Shown piece by piece: positions 1-10,657 of a DNA stretch of 64,000 nucleotides. The stretch is taken from positions 1 to 64,000 of the forward strand of contig JBBELK010001537.1 in assembly GCA_037783545.1 (NCBI GenBank), given 5' to 3'. Positions within the stretch are counted from its first letter, which is position 1. Each line of letters opens with the position of its first letter. The DNA is from Henricia sp. BOLD:AAB3569. Its lineage: Eukaryota; Echinodermata; Asteroidea; Spinulosida; Echinasteridae. The notes beneath the pieces were generated by a model, which had not been told where the DNA came from, did not search any database, and worked only from the letters and a program-made list of their open reading frames with translations. A program made the translations under genes and the position numbers.

Positions 1-1425
1 CCACACGTATTGGGACAGAGAGTTGTTGTAGCAGGAAAAATTAGAAGTTACTGTCTGCAATTTCCTTCAGTTCCAAATAGCGACCGTTTCAGGACCGCAA
101 TGTTTCACGGAAAGCGCGTCTGTTTGTGCGAAACTGTGCCGGCAGTGAGTTTTTGCTAGATCGACGATAACTCTGTCGGTTTATACGGAAATGCTGAAAT
201 TTGCACAACACGTTTGGACGAGAGTGTTGTAGCAGGAAAAATTAGAAGTTTGTCTGCCAATTCCTTACAGTTCCAAATAGAGACGTTTCAGACGCAATGT
301 TTCATGAAAGCGGCGTCTGCTTGTGCGAAAACTGTGCCGGCAGGGAGTTTTGCTAGATTCGAGATAACTCGGTCGGTTAAACGGGAATTGCTGAAATTTG
401 CACAACACGTTTGGGACAGAGAGTTGTTTGTAGCCAGGAAAAATTAGAAGTTTGTCTGCAAATTCCTTCAGTTCCAAAATAGCGACCGTTCAGACGCAAT
501 GTTTCACTAAAGCGGCGTCTGCTATGCGAAAACTGTGCCGGCAGGGAGTTTTTGCTAGATTCGACGATAACTCTGTCGGTTTAAACGGGAAATGCTGATA
601 ATTTGCACAACACGTTTGGGACAGAGAGTTTTGTAGCAGGGAAAAATTAGAAGTTTGTCTGCCAAATTCCTTCAGTTCCAAAATTGCGACCGATTCAGAC
701 GCAATGTTTCACGAAAGCGTTTGTGCGAAAACTGTGCCGTCAGTGAGTTTTTGCTAGATTCGACGATAACTCTGTCGTTTAACGGAAATTGCTGAAATTT
801 GCACAACACGTTTGGGACAGAGAGTTGTTGTAGCAGGAAAAATTAGAAGTTTGTCTGCAAATTCCTTCAGTTCCAAAATAGCGACCGTTTTCAGACGCAA
901 TGTTTCACGAAAGCGGCGTCTGCTTGTGCGAAACTGTGCCGGCAGGGAGTTTTGCTAGATTCGACGATAACTCGGTCGGTTTAAACGGGAAATTGCTGAA
1001 ATTTGCACAACACGTTTGGGACAGAGAGTTGTTGTAGCAGGAAAAATTAGAAGTTTGTCTGCAAATTCCTTCAGTTCCAAAATAGCGACCGTTTCAGACG
1101 CAATGTTTCACGAAAGCGCGTCTGCTTGTGCGAAAACTGTGCCGGCAGTGAGTTTTTGCTAGATTCGACGATAACTCTGTCGGTTTAAACGGGAAATTGC
1201 TGAAATTTGCACAACACGTTTGGGACAGAGAGTTGTTGTAGCAGGAAAAATTAGAAGTTTGTCTGCAAATTCCTTCAGTTCCAAAATAGCGACCGTTTCA
1301 GACGCAATGTTTCACGAAAGCGGCGTCTGTTTGTGCGAAACTGTGCCGGCAGTGAGTTTTTGCTAGATTCGACGATAACTCTGTCGGTTTAAACGGGAAA
1401 TTGCTGAAATTTGCACAACACGTTT

Positions 1426-2930
1426 GGGACAGAGAGTTGTTGTAGCAGGAAAAATTAGTAGTTTGTCTGCCAATTCCTTCAGTTCCAAAATTGCGACCGT
1501 TTCAGACGCAATGTTTCACGAAAGCGTTTGTGCGAAAACTGTGCCGTCAGTGAGTTTTTGCTAGATTCCGACGATAACTCTGTCGGTTTAAACGGGAAAT
1601 TGCTGAAATTTGCACAACACGTTTTAGGACAGAGAGTTGTTTGTAGCAGGAAAAATTAGAAGTTTGTCTGCAATTCCTTCAGTTCCAAAATAGCGACCGT
1701 TTTCAGACGCAATGTTGACGAAAGCGGCGTCTGTTTGTGCGAAAACTGTGCCGGCAGTGAGTTTTTGCTAGATTCGACGATAACTCGGTCGGTTTAAACG
1801 GGAAATTGCTGAAATTTGCACAACACGTTTTGGGACAGAGAGTTGTTGTAGCAGGAAAAATTAGAAGTTTGTCTGCCAATTCCTTCAGTTCCAAATAGCG
1901 ACCGTTTCAAGACGCAATGTTTCACGAAAGCGGCGTCTGTTTGTGCGAAAACTGTGCAATCCTTAGTTCCAAAATAGCGACCGTTTCAGACGCAATGTTT
2001 CACGAAAGCGGCGTCTGTTTGTGCGAAAACTGTGCCGGCAGGGAGTTTTTGCTAGATTCGACGATAACTCTGTCGGTTTAAACGGGAAATTGCTGAAATT
2101 TGCACAACACGTTTGGGACAGAGAGTTGTTGTAGCAGGAAAAATTAGAAGTTTGTCTGCAATTCCTTCAGTTCCAAAATAGCGACCGTTTCAGACGCAAT
2201 GTTTCACGAAAGCGGCGTCTGCTTGGCGAAAACTGTGCCGGCAGGGAGTTTTTGCTAGATTCGACGATAACTCGTGGTCGGTTTTTTAAACGGGAAATTG
2301 CTGAATTTGCACAACACGTTTGGGACAGAGAGTTGTTGTAGCAGGAAAAATTAGAAGTTTGTCTGCAAATTCCTTCAGTTCCAAAATAGCGACCGTTTCA
2401 GACGCAATGTTTCACGAAAGCGGCGTCTGCTTGTGCGGAAACTGTGCCGGCAGTGAGTTTTTGCTAGATTCGACGATAACTCGGTCGGTTTAAACGGGAA
2501 TTGCTGAAATTTGCACAACACGTTTGGGACAGAGAGTTGTTGTAGCAGGAAAATTAGAAGTTTGTCTGCCAATTCCTTCAGTTCCAAATAGCGACCGTTT
2601 CAGACGCAATGTTTCACGAAAGCGCGTCTGTTTGTGCGAAAACTGTGCCGTCAGTGAGTTTTTGCTAGATTCGACGATAACTCTGTCGGTTTAAACGGGA
2701 AATTGCTGAAATTTGCACAACACGTTTGGGACAGAGAGTTGTTGTAGCAGGAAAAATTAGAAGTTTGTCTGCAAATTCTTCAGTTCCAAAATAGCGACCG
2801 TTTCAGGCGCAATGTTTCACGAAAGCGGCGTCTGTTTGTGCGAAAACTGTGCCGGCAGTGAGTTTTTGCTAGATTCGACGATAACTCTGTCGGTTTAAAC
2901 GGGAAATTGCTGAATTTGCACAACACGTTT
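1426..2930. repeat. Partial HOR copy (D-G-Fi-Ra-E-?-V) in the noisy segment
   Basis: Despite many indels the diagnostic changes are visible in order: the 7-bp deletion and 'ccgtcag' of D near 1513-1550, 'gacgaaag' of G near 1716, the internal duplication of Fi at about 1958-2036, 'tgcttg' of Ra near 2220, 'gcggaaactg' of E near 2436, and 'caggcgc' of V at 2804-2808. The same order occurs in clean form at 10047-11555, with W in the unclear slot. This shows the noisy segment belongs to the same higher-order array. Boundaries are approximate because of the indels. Confidence 0.65.
1958..2036. repeat. Internal ~81-bp duplication in monomer Fi (noisy copy)
   Basis: After 'gaaaactgtgc' the sequence returns to 'aatccttagttcc' and repeats the stretch through 'gtgcgaaaactgtgcc' before going on to 'ggcaggg'. 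It corresponds to the clean insertions at 10577-10657 and 14949-15029, with two bases missing here. Confidence 0.75.
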
Positions 2931-5900
2931 GGACAGAGAGTTGTTAGTAGCAGGAAAAATTAGAAGTTTGTCTGCCAATTCCTTCAGTTCCAAAATAGCG
3001 ACCGTTTCAGACGCAATGTTTCACGAAAGCGGCGTCTGTTTGTGCGAAAACTGAGCCGCAGTGAGTTTTTTTGCTAGATTCGACGATAACTCTGTCGTTT
3101 AAACGGGAATTGCTGAAATTTGCACAACACGTTGGACAGAGAGTTGTTTGTAGCAGAAACTTAGAAGTTTGTCTGCAATTCTTCAGTTCCAAAATAGCGA
3201 CCGTTTCAGACGCAATGTTTCACGAAAGCGGCGTCTGTTTGTGCGAAAACTGTGCCGGCAGTGAGTTTTTGCTAGATTCGACGATAACTCTGTCGGTTTA
3301 ACGGGAAATTGCTGAAATTTGCACAACACGTTTGGGACAGAGAGTTGTTGTAGCAGGAAAAATTAGAAGTTGTCTGCAAATTCCTTCAGTTCCAAAATAG
3401 CGACCGTTTCAGACGCAATGTTTCACGAAAGCGGCGTCTGTTTGTGCGAAAACTGTGCCGGCAGGGAGTTTTTGCTAGATTCGACGATAACTCTGTCGGT
3501 TTAAACGGGAAATTGCTGAAATTTGCACAACACGTTTGGGACAGAGAGTTGTTGTAGCAGGAAAAATTAGAAGTTTGTCTGCCAATTCCTTCAGTTCCAA
3601 AATAGCGACCGTTTCAGACGCAATGTTTCACGAAAGCGGCGTCTGTTTGTGCGAAAACTGTGCCGGCAGTGAGTTTTGCTAGATTCGACGATAACTCTGT
3701 CGGTAAACGGGAAATTGCTGAATTTGCACAACACGTTTGGGACAGAGAGTTGTTGTAGCAGGAAAACTTAGAAGTTTGTCTGCAAATTCCTTCAGTTCCA
3801 AAATAGCGACCGTTTCAGACGCAATGTTTCACGAAAGCGGCGTCTGTTTGTGCGAAAACTGTGCCGGCAGTGAGTTTTTGCTAGATTCGACGATAACTCT
3901 GTCGGTTTAAACGGGAAATTGCTGAAATTTGCACAACACGTTTGGACAGAGAGTTGTTGTAGCAGGAAAAATTAGAAGTTTGTCTGCAAATTCCTTCAGT
4001 TCCAAAATAGCGACCGTTTCAGACGCAATGTTTCACGAAAGCGGCGTCTGTTTGTGCGAAAACTGTGCCGGCAGTGAGTTTTTGCTAGATTCGACGATAA
4101 CTCTGTCGGTTTAAACGGGAAATTGCTGAAATTTGCACAACACGTTTGGGACAGAGAGTTGTTGTAGCAGGAAAATTAGAAGTTTGTCTGCCATTTCCTT
4201 CAGTTCCAAAATAGCGACCGTTTCAGACGCAATGTTTCACGAAAGCGGCGTCTGCTTGTGCGAAAACTGTGCCGGAAGGATGTTTTTGCTAGATTCGACG
4301 ATAACTCTGTCGGTTTAAACGGGAAATTGCCTGAAATTTGCACAACACGTTTGGACAGAGAGTTGTTTGTAGCAGGAAAAATTAGAGTTTGTCTGCAAAT
4401 TCCTTCAGTTCCAAAATAGCGACCGTTTCAGACGCAATGTTTCACTAAAGCGGCGTCTGCTTGTGCGAAAACTGTGCCGGCAGGGAGTTTTTGCTAGATT
4501 CGACGATAACTCTGTCGGTTTAAACGGGAAATTGCTGAAATTTGCACAACACGTTTGGGACAGAGAGTTGTTGTAGCAGGAAAAATTAGAAGTTTGTCTG
4601 CAAATTCCTTCAGTTCCAAAATTGCGACCGTTTCAGACGCAATGTTTCACGAAAGCGTCTTTGTGCGAAAACTGTGCCGCAGTGAGTTTTTGCTAGATTC
4701 GACGATAACTCTGTCGGTTTAAACGGGAAATTGCTGAAATTTGCACAACACGTTTGGACAGAGAGTTGTTGTAGCAGGAAAAATAGAAGTTTGTCTGCCA
4801 ATTCCTTCAGTTCAAAATAGCGACCGTTTCAGACGCAATGTTTCACGAAAGGGCGTCTGCTTGTGCGAGAAACTGTGCCGGCAGGAGTTTTTGCTAGATT
4901 CGACGAAAACTCGGTCGGTTTAAACGGGAAATTGCTGAAATTTGCACAACACGTTTGGGACAGAGAGTTGTTGTAGCAGGAAAAATTAGAAGTTTGTCTG
5001 CAAATTCCTTCAGTTCCAAAATAGCGACCGTTTCAGACGCAATGTTTCACGAAAGTGGCGTCTGTTTGTGCGAAAACTGTGCCGGCAGTGAGTTTTTGCT
5101 AGATTCGACGATAACTCTGTCGGTTTAAACGGGAAATTGCTGAAATTTGCACAACACGTTTGGACAGAGAGTTGTTGTAGCAGGAAAAATTAGAAGTTTG
5201 TCTGCAAATTCTTCAGTTCCAAAATAGCGACCGTTCAGACGCAATGTTTCACGAAAGCGGCGTCTGTTTGTGCGAAAACTGTGCCGGCAGTGAGTTTTTG
5301 CTAGATTCGACGATAACTCTGTCGGTTTAAACGGAAATTGCTGAAATTTGCACAACACGTTTGGGACAGAGAGTTGTTGTAGCAGGAAAAATTAGAAGTT
5401 TGTCTGCCAATTCCTTCAGTTCCAAAATTGCGACCGTTCAGACGCAATGTTTCACGAAGCGCGTCTGTGCGAAACTGTGCCGTCAGTGAGTTTTTGCTAG
5501 ATTCGACGATAACTCTGTCGTTTAAACGGGAAATTGCTGAAATTTGCACAACACGTTTGGACAGAGAGTTGTTGTAGCAGGAAAAATTAGAAGTTTGTCT
5601 GCAAATTCTTCAGTTCCAAATTAGCGACCGTTTCAGACGCAATGTTTCACGAAAGGCGTCTGTTGTGCGAAAACTGTGCCGGCAGTGGAGTTTTTGCTAG
5701 ATTCGACGATAACTCTGTCGGTTTAAACGGGAAATTGCTGAAATTTGCACAACACGTCTTGGGACAGAGAGTTGTTGTAGCAGGAAAAATTAGAAGTTTG
5801 TCTGCAAATTCCTTCAGTTCCAAAATAGCGACCGTTTCAGACGCAATGTTTCACGAAAGCGGCGTCTGCTTGTGCGAAAACTGTGCCGGCAGGAGTTTTT

Positions 5901-6856
5901 GTCTAGATTCGACGATAACTCTGTCGGTTTAAACGGGAAATTGCTGAATTTGCACAACACGTTTGGGACAGAGAGTTGTTGTAGCAGGAAAAATTAGAAG
6001 TTTGTCTGCAATTCCTCAGTTCCAAAATTGCGACCGTTTCAGACGCAATGTTTCACGAAAGCGGCGTCTGCTTGTGCGAAACTGTGCCGGCAGTGAGTTT
6101 TTGCTAGATCGACGATAACTCGGTCGGTTTAAACGGGAAATTGCTGAAATTTGCACAACACGTTTGGGACAGAGAGTTGTTGTAGCAGAAAAATTAAAAG
6201 TTTGTCTGCCAATTCCTTCAGTTCCAAAATAGCGACCGTTTCAGACGCAATGTTTCACGAAAGCGGCGTCTGTTTGTGCGAAAACTGTGCCGGCAGTGAG
6301 TTTTTGCTAGATTCGACGATAACTCTGTCGGTTTAAACGGGAAATTGCTGAAATTTGCACAACACGTTTGGGACAGAGAGTTGTTGTAGCAGGAAAAATT
6401 AGAAGTTTGTCTGCAAATTCCTTCAGTTCCAAAATAGCGACCGTTTCAGGCGCAATGTTTCACGAAAGCGGCGTCTGTTTGTGCGAAAACTGTGCCGGCA
6501 GTGAGTTTTTGCTAGATTCGACGATAACTCTGTCGGTTTAAACGGGAAATTGCTGAAATTTGCACAACACGTTTGGGACAGAGAGTTGTTGTAGCAGGAA
6601 AAATTAGAAGTTTGTCTGCCATTTCCTTCAGTTCCAAAATAGCGACCGTTTCAGACGCAATGTTTCACGAAAGCGGCGTCTGTTTGTGCGAAAACTGTGC
6701 CGGCAGTGAGTTTTTGCTAGATTCGACGATAACTATGTCGGTTTAAACGGGAAATTGCTGAAATTTGCACAACACGTTTGGGACAGAGAGTTGTTGTAGC
6801 AGGAAAACTTAGAAGTTTGTCTGCAAATTCCTTCAGTTCCAAAATAGCGACCGTTT

Positions 6857-6887
6857 CAGACGCAATGTTTCACGAAAGCGGCGTCTG
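6857..6887. other. Dyad: 7-bp inverted repeat around a 17-bp spacer (representative)
   Basis: 'cagacgc' at 6857-6863 and its reverse complement 'gcgtctg' at 6881-6887 flank a spacer that itself contains the short dyad 'tttcacgaaa'. The arrangement occurs in nearly every full-length monomer at positions 78-108. It could bind a dimeric protein or form a cruciform, but this is inference. Class D lacks the right arm. Class V (a81g) and the 'catacgc' copies at 18659 and 21311 alter the left arm. Confidence 0.7.
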
Positions 6888-6940
6888 TTTGTGCGAAAAT
6901 TGTGCCGGCAGGGAGTTTTTGCTAGATTCGACGATAACTC

Positions 6941-6957
6941 TGTCGGTTTAAACGGGA
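6941..6957 (+). other. CENP-B-box-like 17-mer (representative)
   Basis: The sequence 'tgtcggtttaaacggga' aligns to the mammalian CENP-B box core nTTCGnnnnAnnCGGGn with eight of the nine core bases matching. The one core mismatch is G in place of the first T. It lies at monomer positions 162-178 in most monomers. In copies with 'ctcggtcgg' the first, non-core base changes to g. In class N one A is missing, so the two halves are one base too close. By my own estimate a match this good on either strand of a random 205-bp unit has about a 4% chance, so coincidence is possible. No binding protein can be inferred from this window. Confidence 0.45.
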
Positions 6958-7394
6958 AATTGCTGAAATTTGCACAACACGTTTGGGACAGAGAGTTGTT
7001 GTAGCAGGAAAAATTAGAAGTTTGTCTGCCATTTCCTTCAGTTCCAAAATAGCGACCGTTTCAGACGCAATGTTTCACGAAAGCGGCGTCTGTTTGTGCG
7101 AAAACTGTGCCGGCAGTGAGTTTTTGCTAGATTCGACGATAACTCTGTCGGTTTAAACGGGAAATTGCTGAAATTTGCACAACACGTTTGGGACAGAGAG
7201 TTGTTGTAGCAGGAAAACTTAGAAGTTTGTCTGCAAATTCCTTCAGTTCCAAAATAGCGACCGTTTCAGACGCAATGTTTCACGAAAGCGGCGTCTGTTT
7301 GTGCGAAAATTGTGCCGGCAGGGAGTTTTTGCTAGATTCGACGATAACTCTGTCGGTTTAAACGGGAAATTGCTGAAAATTGCACAACACGTTT

Positions 7395-7598
7395 GGGACA
7401 GAGAGTTGTTGTAGCAGGAAAAATTAGAAGTTTGTCTGCAAATTCCTTCAGTTCCAAAATAGCGACCGTTTCAGACGCAATGTTTCACGAAAGCGGCGTC
7501 TGTTTGTGCGAAAACTGTGCCGGCAGTGAGTTTTTGCTAGATTCGACGATAACTCTGTCGGTTTAACGGGAAATTGCTGAAATTTGCACAACACGTTT
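7395..7598. repeat. Monomer class N, 204 bp, one A lost in 'tttaaacggg'
   Basis: Representative of a class with 'tcggtttaacggg' in place of 'tcggtttaaacggg'. The single-base loss removes the 'gtttaaac' palindrome and shifts the spacing inside the CENP-B-like motif. Clean copies also start at 12376, 16338, 18990, 22257, 24101, 24920, 27586, 33737, 35983, 37820, 39247, 41700, 43944, 47018, 48650, 51308, 53966, 57649 and 58468. It is followed by H or Hk in almost all cases and by G at 36187 and 38024. The recurrence in a fixed context shows it is an inherited class marker and not a sequencing slip. Confidence 0.92.
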
Positions 7599-7803
7599 GG
7601 GACAGAGAGTTGTTGTAGCAGGAAAAATTAGAAGTTTGTCTGCCAATTCCTTCAGTTCCAAAATAGCGACCGTTTCAGACGCAATGTTTCATGAAAGCGG
7701 CGTCTGCTTGTGCGAAAACTGTGCCGGCAGGGAGTTTTTGCTAGATTCGACGATAACTCGGTCGGTTTAAACGGGAAATTGCTGAAATTTGCACAACACG
7801 TTT

Positions 7804-8001
7804 GGGACAGAGAGTTGTTGTAGCAGGAAAAATTAGAAGTTTGTCTGCCAATTCCTTCAGTTCCAAAATTGCGACCGTTTCAGACGCAATGTTTCACGAA
7901 AGCGTTTGTGCGAAAACTGTGCCGTCAGTGAGTTTTTGCTAGATTCGACGATAACTCTGTCGGTTTAAACGGGAAATTGCTGAAATTTGCACAACACGTT
8001 T
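7804..8001. repeat. Monomer class D, 198 bp, 7-bp deletion
   Basis: Representative of a recurrent short class. It has 'aaaattgcg' (a67t), then 'cacgaaagcgtttg' where others have 'cacgaaagcggcgtctgtttg', and 'ccgtcagtgag' (g129t). The seven lost bases correspond to the right arm 'gcgtctg' of the dyad at 78-108, the exact edges being ambiguous by one or two bases. Other clean copies start at 10047, 12785, 16952, 17561, 19604, 20213, 34146, 36597, 38434, 39861, 42314, 49264, 52742, 55400, 59696 and 60304. Confidence 0.92.
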
Positions 8002-8207
8002 GGGACAGAGAGTTGTTGTAGCAGGAAAAATTAGAAGTTTGTCTGCCAATTCCTTCAGTTCCAAAAATAGCGACCGTTTCAGACGCAATGTTTCACGAAA
8101 GCGGCGTCTGTTTGTGCGAAAACTGTGCCGGCAGTGAGTTTTTGCTAGATTCGACGATAATTCTGTCGGTTTAAACGGGAAATTGCTGAAATTTGCACAA
8201 CACGTTT

Positions 8208-8412
8208 GGGACAGAGAGTTGTTGTAGCAGGAAAAATTAGAAGTTTGTCTGCCAATTCCTTCAGTTCCAAAATAGCGACCGTTTCAGACGCAATGTTTCA
8301 CGAAAGCGGCGTCTGTTTGTGCGAAAACTGTGCCGGCAGTGAGTTTTTGCTAGATTCGACGATAACTCTGTCGGTTTAAACGGGAAATTGCTGAAATTTG
8401 CACAACACGTTT
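8208..8412. repeat. Reference monomer, class Q (205 bp)
   Basis: This copy equals the majority base at nearly every site and serves as the numbering reference used in the other entries. It begins 'gggacagaga' and ends 'cacaacacgttt'. Visible internal elements are a 7-bp inverted repeat at monomer positions 78-84 and 102-108, a 'gccggc' at 126-131 shifted by class changes, an 8-bp palindrome 'gtttaaac' at 167-174 (a PmeI site), and a near-direct repeat of 'gaaatt' at 177-190. It contains 13 CpG. Because 205 is not divisible by 3, no reading frame stays open across monomers. Confidence 0.93.
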
Positions 8413-9437
8413 GGGACAGAGAGTTGTTGTAGCAGGAAAAATTAGAAGTTTGTCTGCCATTTCCTTCAGTTCCAAAATAGCGACCGTTTCAGACGCAATG
8501 TTTCACGAAAGCGGCGTCTGTTTGTGCGAAAACTGTGCCGGCAGTGAGTTTTTGCTAGATTCGACGATAACTATGTCGGTTTAAACGGGAAATTGCTGAA
8601 ATTTGCACAACACGTTTGGGACAGAGAGTTGTTGTAGCAGGAAAACTTAGAAGTTTGTCTGCAAATTCCTTCAGTTCCAAAATAGCGACCGTTTCAGACG
8701 CAATGTTTCACGAAAGCGGCGTCTGTTTGTGCGAAAATTGTGCCGGCAGGGAGTTTTTGCTAGATTCGACGATAACTCTGTCGGTTTAAACGGGAAATTG
8801 CTGAAATTTGCACAACACGTTTGGGACAGAGAGTTGTTGTAGCAGGAAAAATTAGAAGTTTGTATGCAAATTCCTTCAGTTCCAAAATAGCGACCGTTTC
8901 AGACGCAATGTTTCACGAAAGCGGCGTCTGCTTGTGCGCAAACTGTGCCGGCAGGGAGTTTTTGCTAGATTCGACGATAACTCGGTCGGTTTAAACGGGA
9001 AATTGCTGAAATTTGCACAACACGTTTGGGACAGAGAGTTGTTGTAGCAGGACAAATTAGAAGTTTGTCTGCAAATTCCTTCAGTTCCAAAATAGCGACC
9101 GTTTCAGACGCAATGTTTCACGAAAGCGGCGTCTGTTTGTGCGAAAATTGTGCCGGTAGGGAGTTTTTGCTAGATTCGACGATAACTCTGTCGGTTTAAA
9201 CGGGAAATTGCTGAAATTTGCACAACACGTTTGGGACAGAGAGTTGTTGTAGCAGGAAAAATTAGAAGTTTGTCTGCCATTTCCTTCAGTTCCAAAATAG
9301 CGACCGTTTCAGACGCAATGTTTCACGAAAGCGGCGTCTGTTTGTGCGAAAACTGTGCCGGCAGTGAGTTTTTGCTAGATTCGACGATAACTCTGTCGGT
9401 TTAAACGGGAAATTGCTGAAATTTGCACAACACGTTT

Positions 9438-9635
9438 GGGACAGAGAGTTGTTGTAACAGGAAAACTTAGAAGTTTGTCTGCAAATTCCTTCAGTTCCAA
9501 AATAGCGACCGTTTCAGACGCAATGTTTCACGAAAGCGTTTGTGCGAAAACTGTGCCGTCAGTGAGTTTTTGCTAGATTCGACGATAACTCTGTCGGTTT
9601 AAACGGGAAATTGCTGAAATTTGCACAACACGTTT
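9438..9635. repeat. Chimeric monomer K/D, 198 bp
   Basis: The left part has the K markers 'cttag' and 'gcaaattcc' with 'aatagcg'. The right part has the D markers: 7-bp deletion and 'ccgtcagtgag'. The switch lies between monomer positions 68 and 100. A private change 'gttgtaaca' for 'gttgtagca' is shared with the copy at 14419-14616 in HOR copy B, and with an otherwise ordinary K at 22052. This supports an exchange between a K and a D monomer followed by amplification of the product. Confidence 0.85.
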
Positions 9636-9841
9636 GGGACAGAGAGTTGTTGTAGCAGGAAAAATTAAAAGTTTGTCTGCAAATTCCTTCAGTTCCAAAA
9701 TAGCGACCGTTTCAGACGCAATGTTTCACGAAAGTGGCGTCTGTTTGTGCGAAAACTGTGCCGGCAGTGAGTTTTTGCTAGATTCGACGATAACTCTGTC
9801 GGTTTTAAACGGGAAATTGCTGAAATTTGCACAACACGTTT
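9636..9841. repeat. Monomer W, 206 bp, extra T before 'aaacggg'
   Basis: This copy has 'aaaaattaaaag' (g33a), 'cacgaaagtggcg', and 'cggttttaaacggg' with one extra T. The extra base makes the PmeI palindrome context longer and widens the CENP-B-like spacing by one. W, the following N-like copy and the following D are the three adjacent monomers absent from HOR copy B. Confidence 0.8.
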
Positions 9842-10576
9842 GGGACAGAGAGTTGTTGTAGCAGGAAAAATTAGAAGTTTGTCTGCAAATTCCTTCAGTT
9901 CCAAAATAGCGACCGTTTCAGACGCAATGTTTCACGAAAGCGGCGTCTGTTTGTGCGAAAACTGTGCCGGCAGTGAGTTTTTGCTAGATTCGACGATAAC
10001 TCTGTCGGTTTAAACGGGAAATTGCTGAAATTTGCACAACACGTTTGGGACAGAGAGTTGTTGTAGCAGGAAAAATTAGAAGTTTGTCTGCCAATTCCTT
10101 CAGTTCCAAAATTGCGACCGTTTCAGACGCAATGTTTCACGAAAGCGTTTGTGCGAAAACTGTGCCGTCAGTGAGTTTTTGCTAGATTCGACGATAACTC
10201 TGTCGGTTTAAACGGGAAATTGCTGAAATTTGCACAACACGTTTGGGACAGAGAGTTGTTGTAGCAGGAAAAATTAGAAGTTTGTCTGCCAATTCCTTCA
10301 GTTCCAAAATAGCGACCGTTTCAGACGCAATGTTTGACGAAAGCGGCGTCTGTTTGTGCGAAAACTGTGCCGGCAGTGAGTTTTTGCTAGATTCGACGAT
10401 AACTCGGTCGGTTTAAACGGGAAATTGCTGAAATTTGCACAACACGTTTGGGACAGAGAGTTGTTGTAGCAGGAAAAATTAGAAGTTTGTCTGCCAATTC
10501 CTTCAGTTCCAAAATAGCGACCGTTTCAGACGCAATGTTTCACGAAAGCGGCGTCTGTTTGTGCGAAAACTGTGCC

Positions 10577-10657
10577 AATTCCTTCAGTTCCAAAATAGCG
10601 ACCGTTTCAGACGCAATGTTTCACGAAAGCGGCGTCTGTTTGTGCGAAAACTGTGCC
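10577..10657. repeat. 81-bp internal duplication in monomer Fi
   Basis: The stretch from 'aattccttcag' to 'gaaaactgtgcc' is present twice in direct succession inside one monomer (10450-10735), giving a 286-bp unit. The copy includes the complete 7-bp dyad. It is found again at 14949-15029 and, with errors, at about 1958-2036, always after a G monomer and before Ra. F monomers elsewhere (29020, 36392, 37000, 38229, 38837, 48035, 61322, 62347) lack it, so it is a marker of the 6-15 kb HOR. Confidence 0.92.

Larger units (their letters stand above)
1..6369. repeat. Indel-rich part of the array, probably poor consensus
   Basis: This segment holds the same monomers but almost every copy carries one or more single-base losses or gains, mostly in homopolymers: 'ggaaaattag' for 'ggaaaaattag', 'tttggacag' for 'tttgggacag', 'gctgaatttgc' for 'gctgaaatttgc', 'ctagatcgac' for 'ctagattcgac'. 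From 6370 onward such changes are rare. The abrupt change and the homopolymer bias look like uncorrected long-read error near a contig end or a low-depth region. Real decay at the edge of an array is the alternative. Class order is still partly readable: from 1426 it runs D, G, Fi, Ra, E, one unclear copy, V, the same order as at 10047-11555. Confidence 0.75.

Noticed and set aside
1-6369. Old, truly diverged satellite edge
   Set aside because: Changes are mainly one-base homopolymer indels with few substitutions, which looks more like read error than neutral decay. Kept as an alternative in the findings and not adopted.
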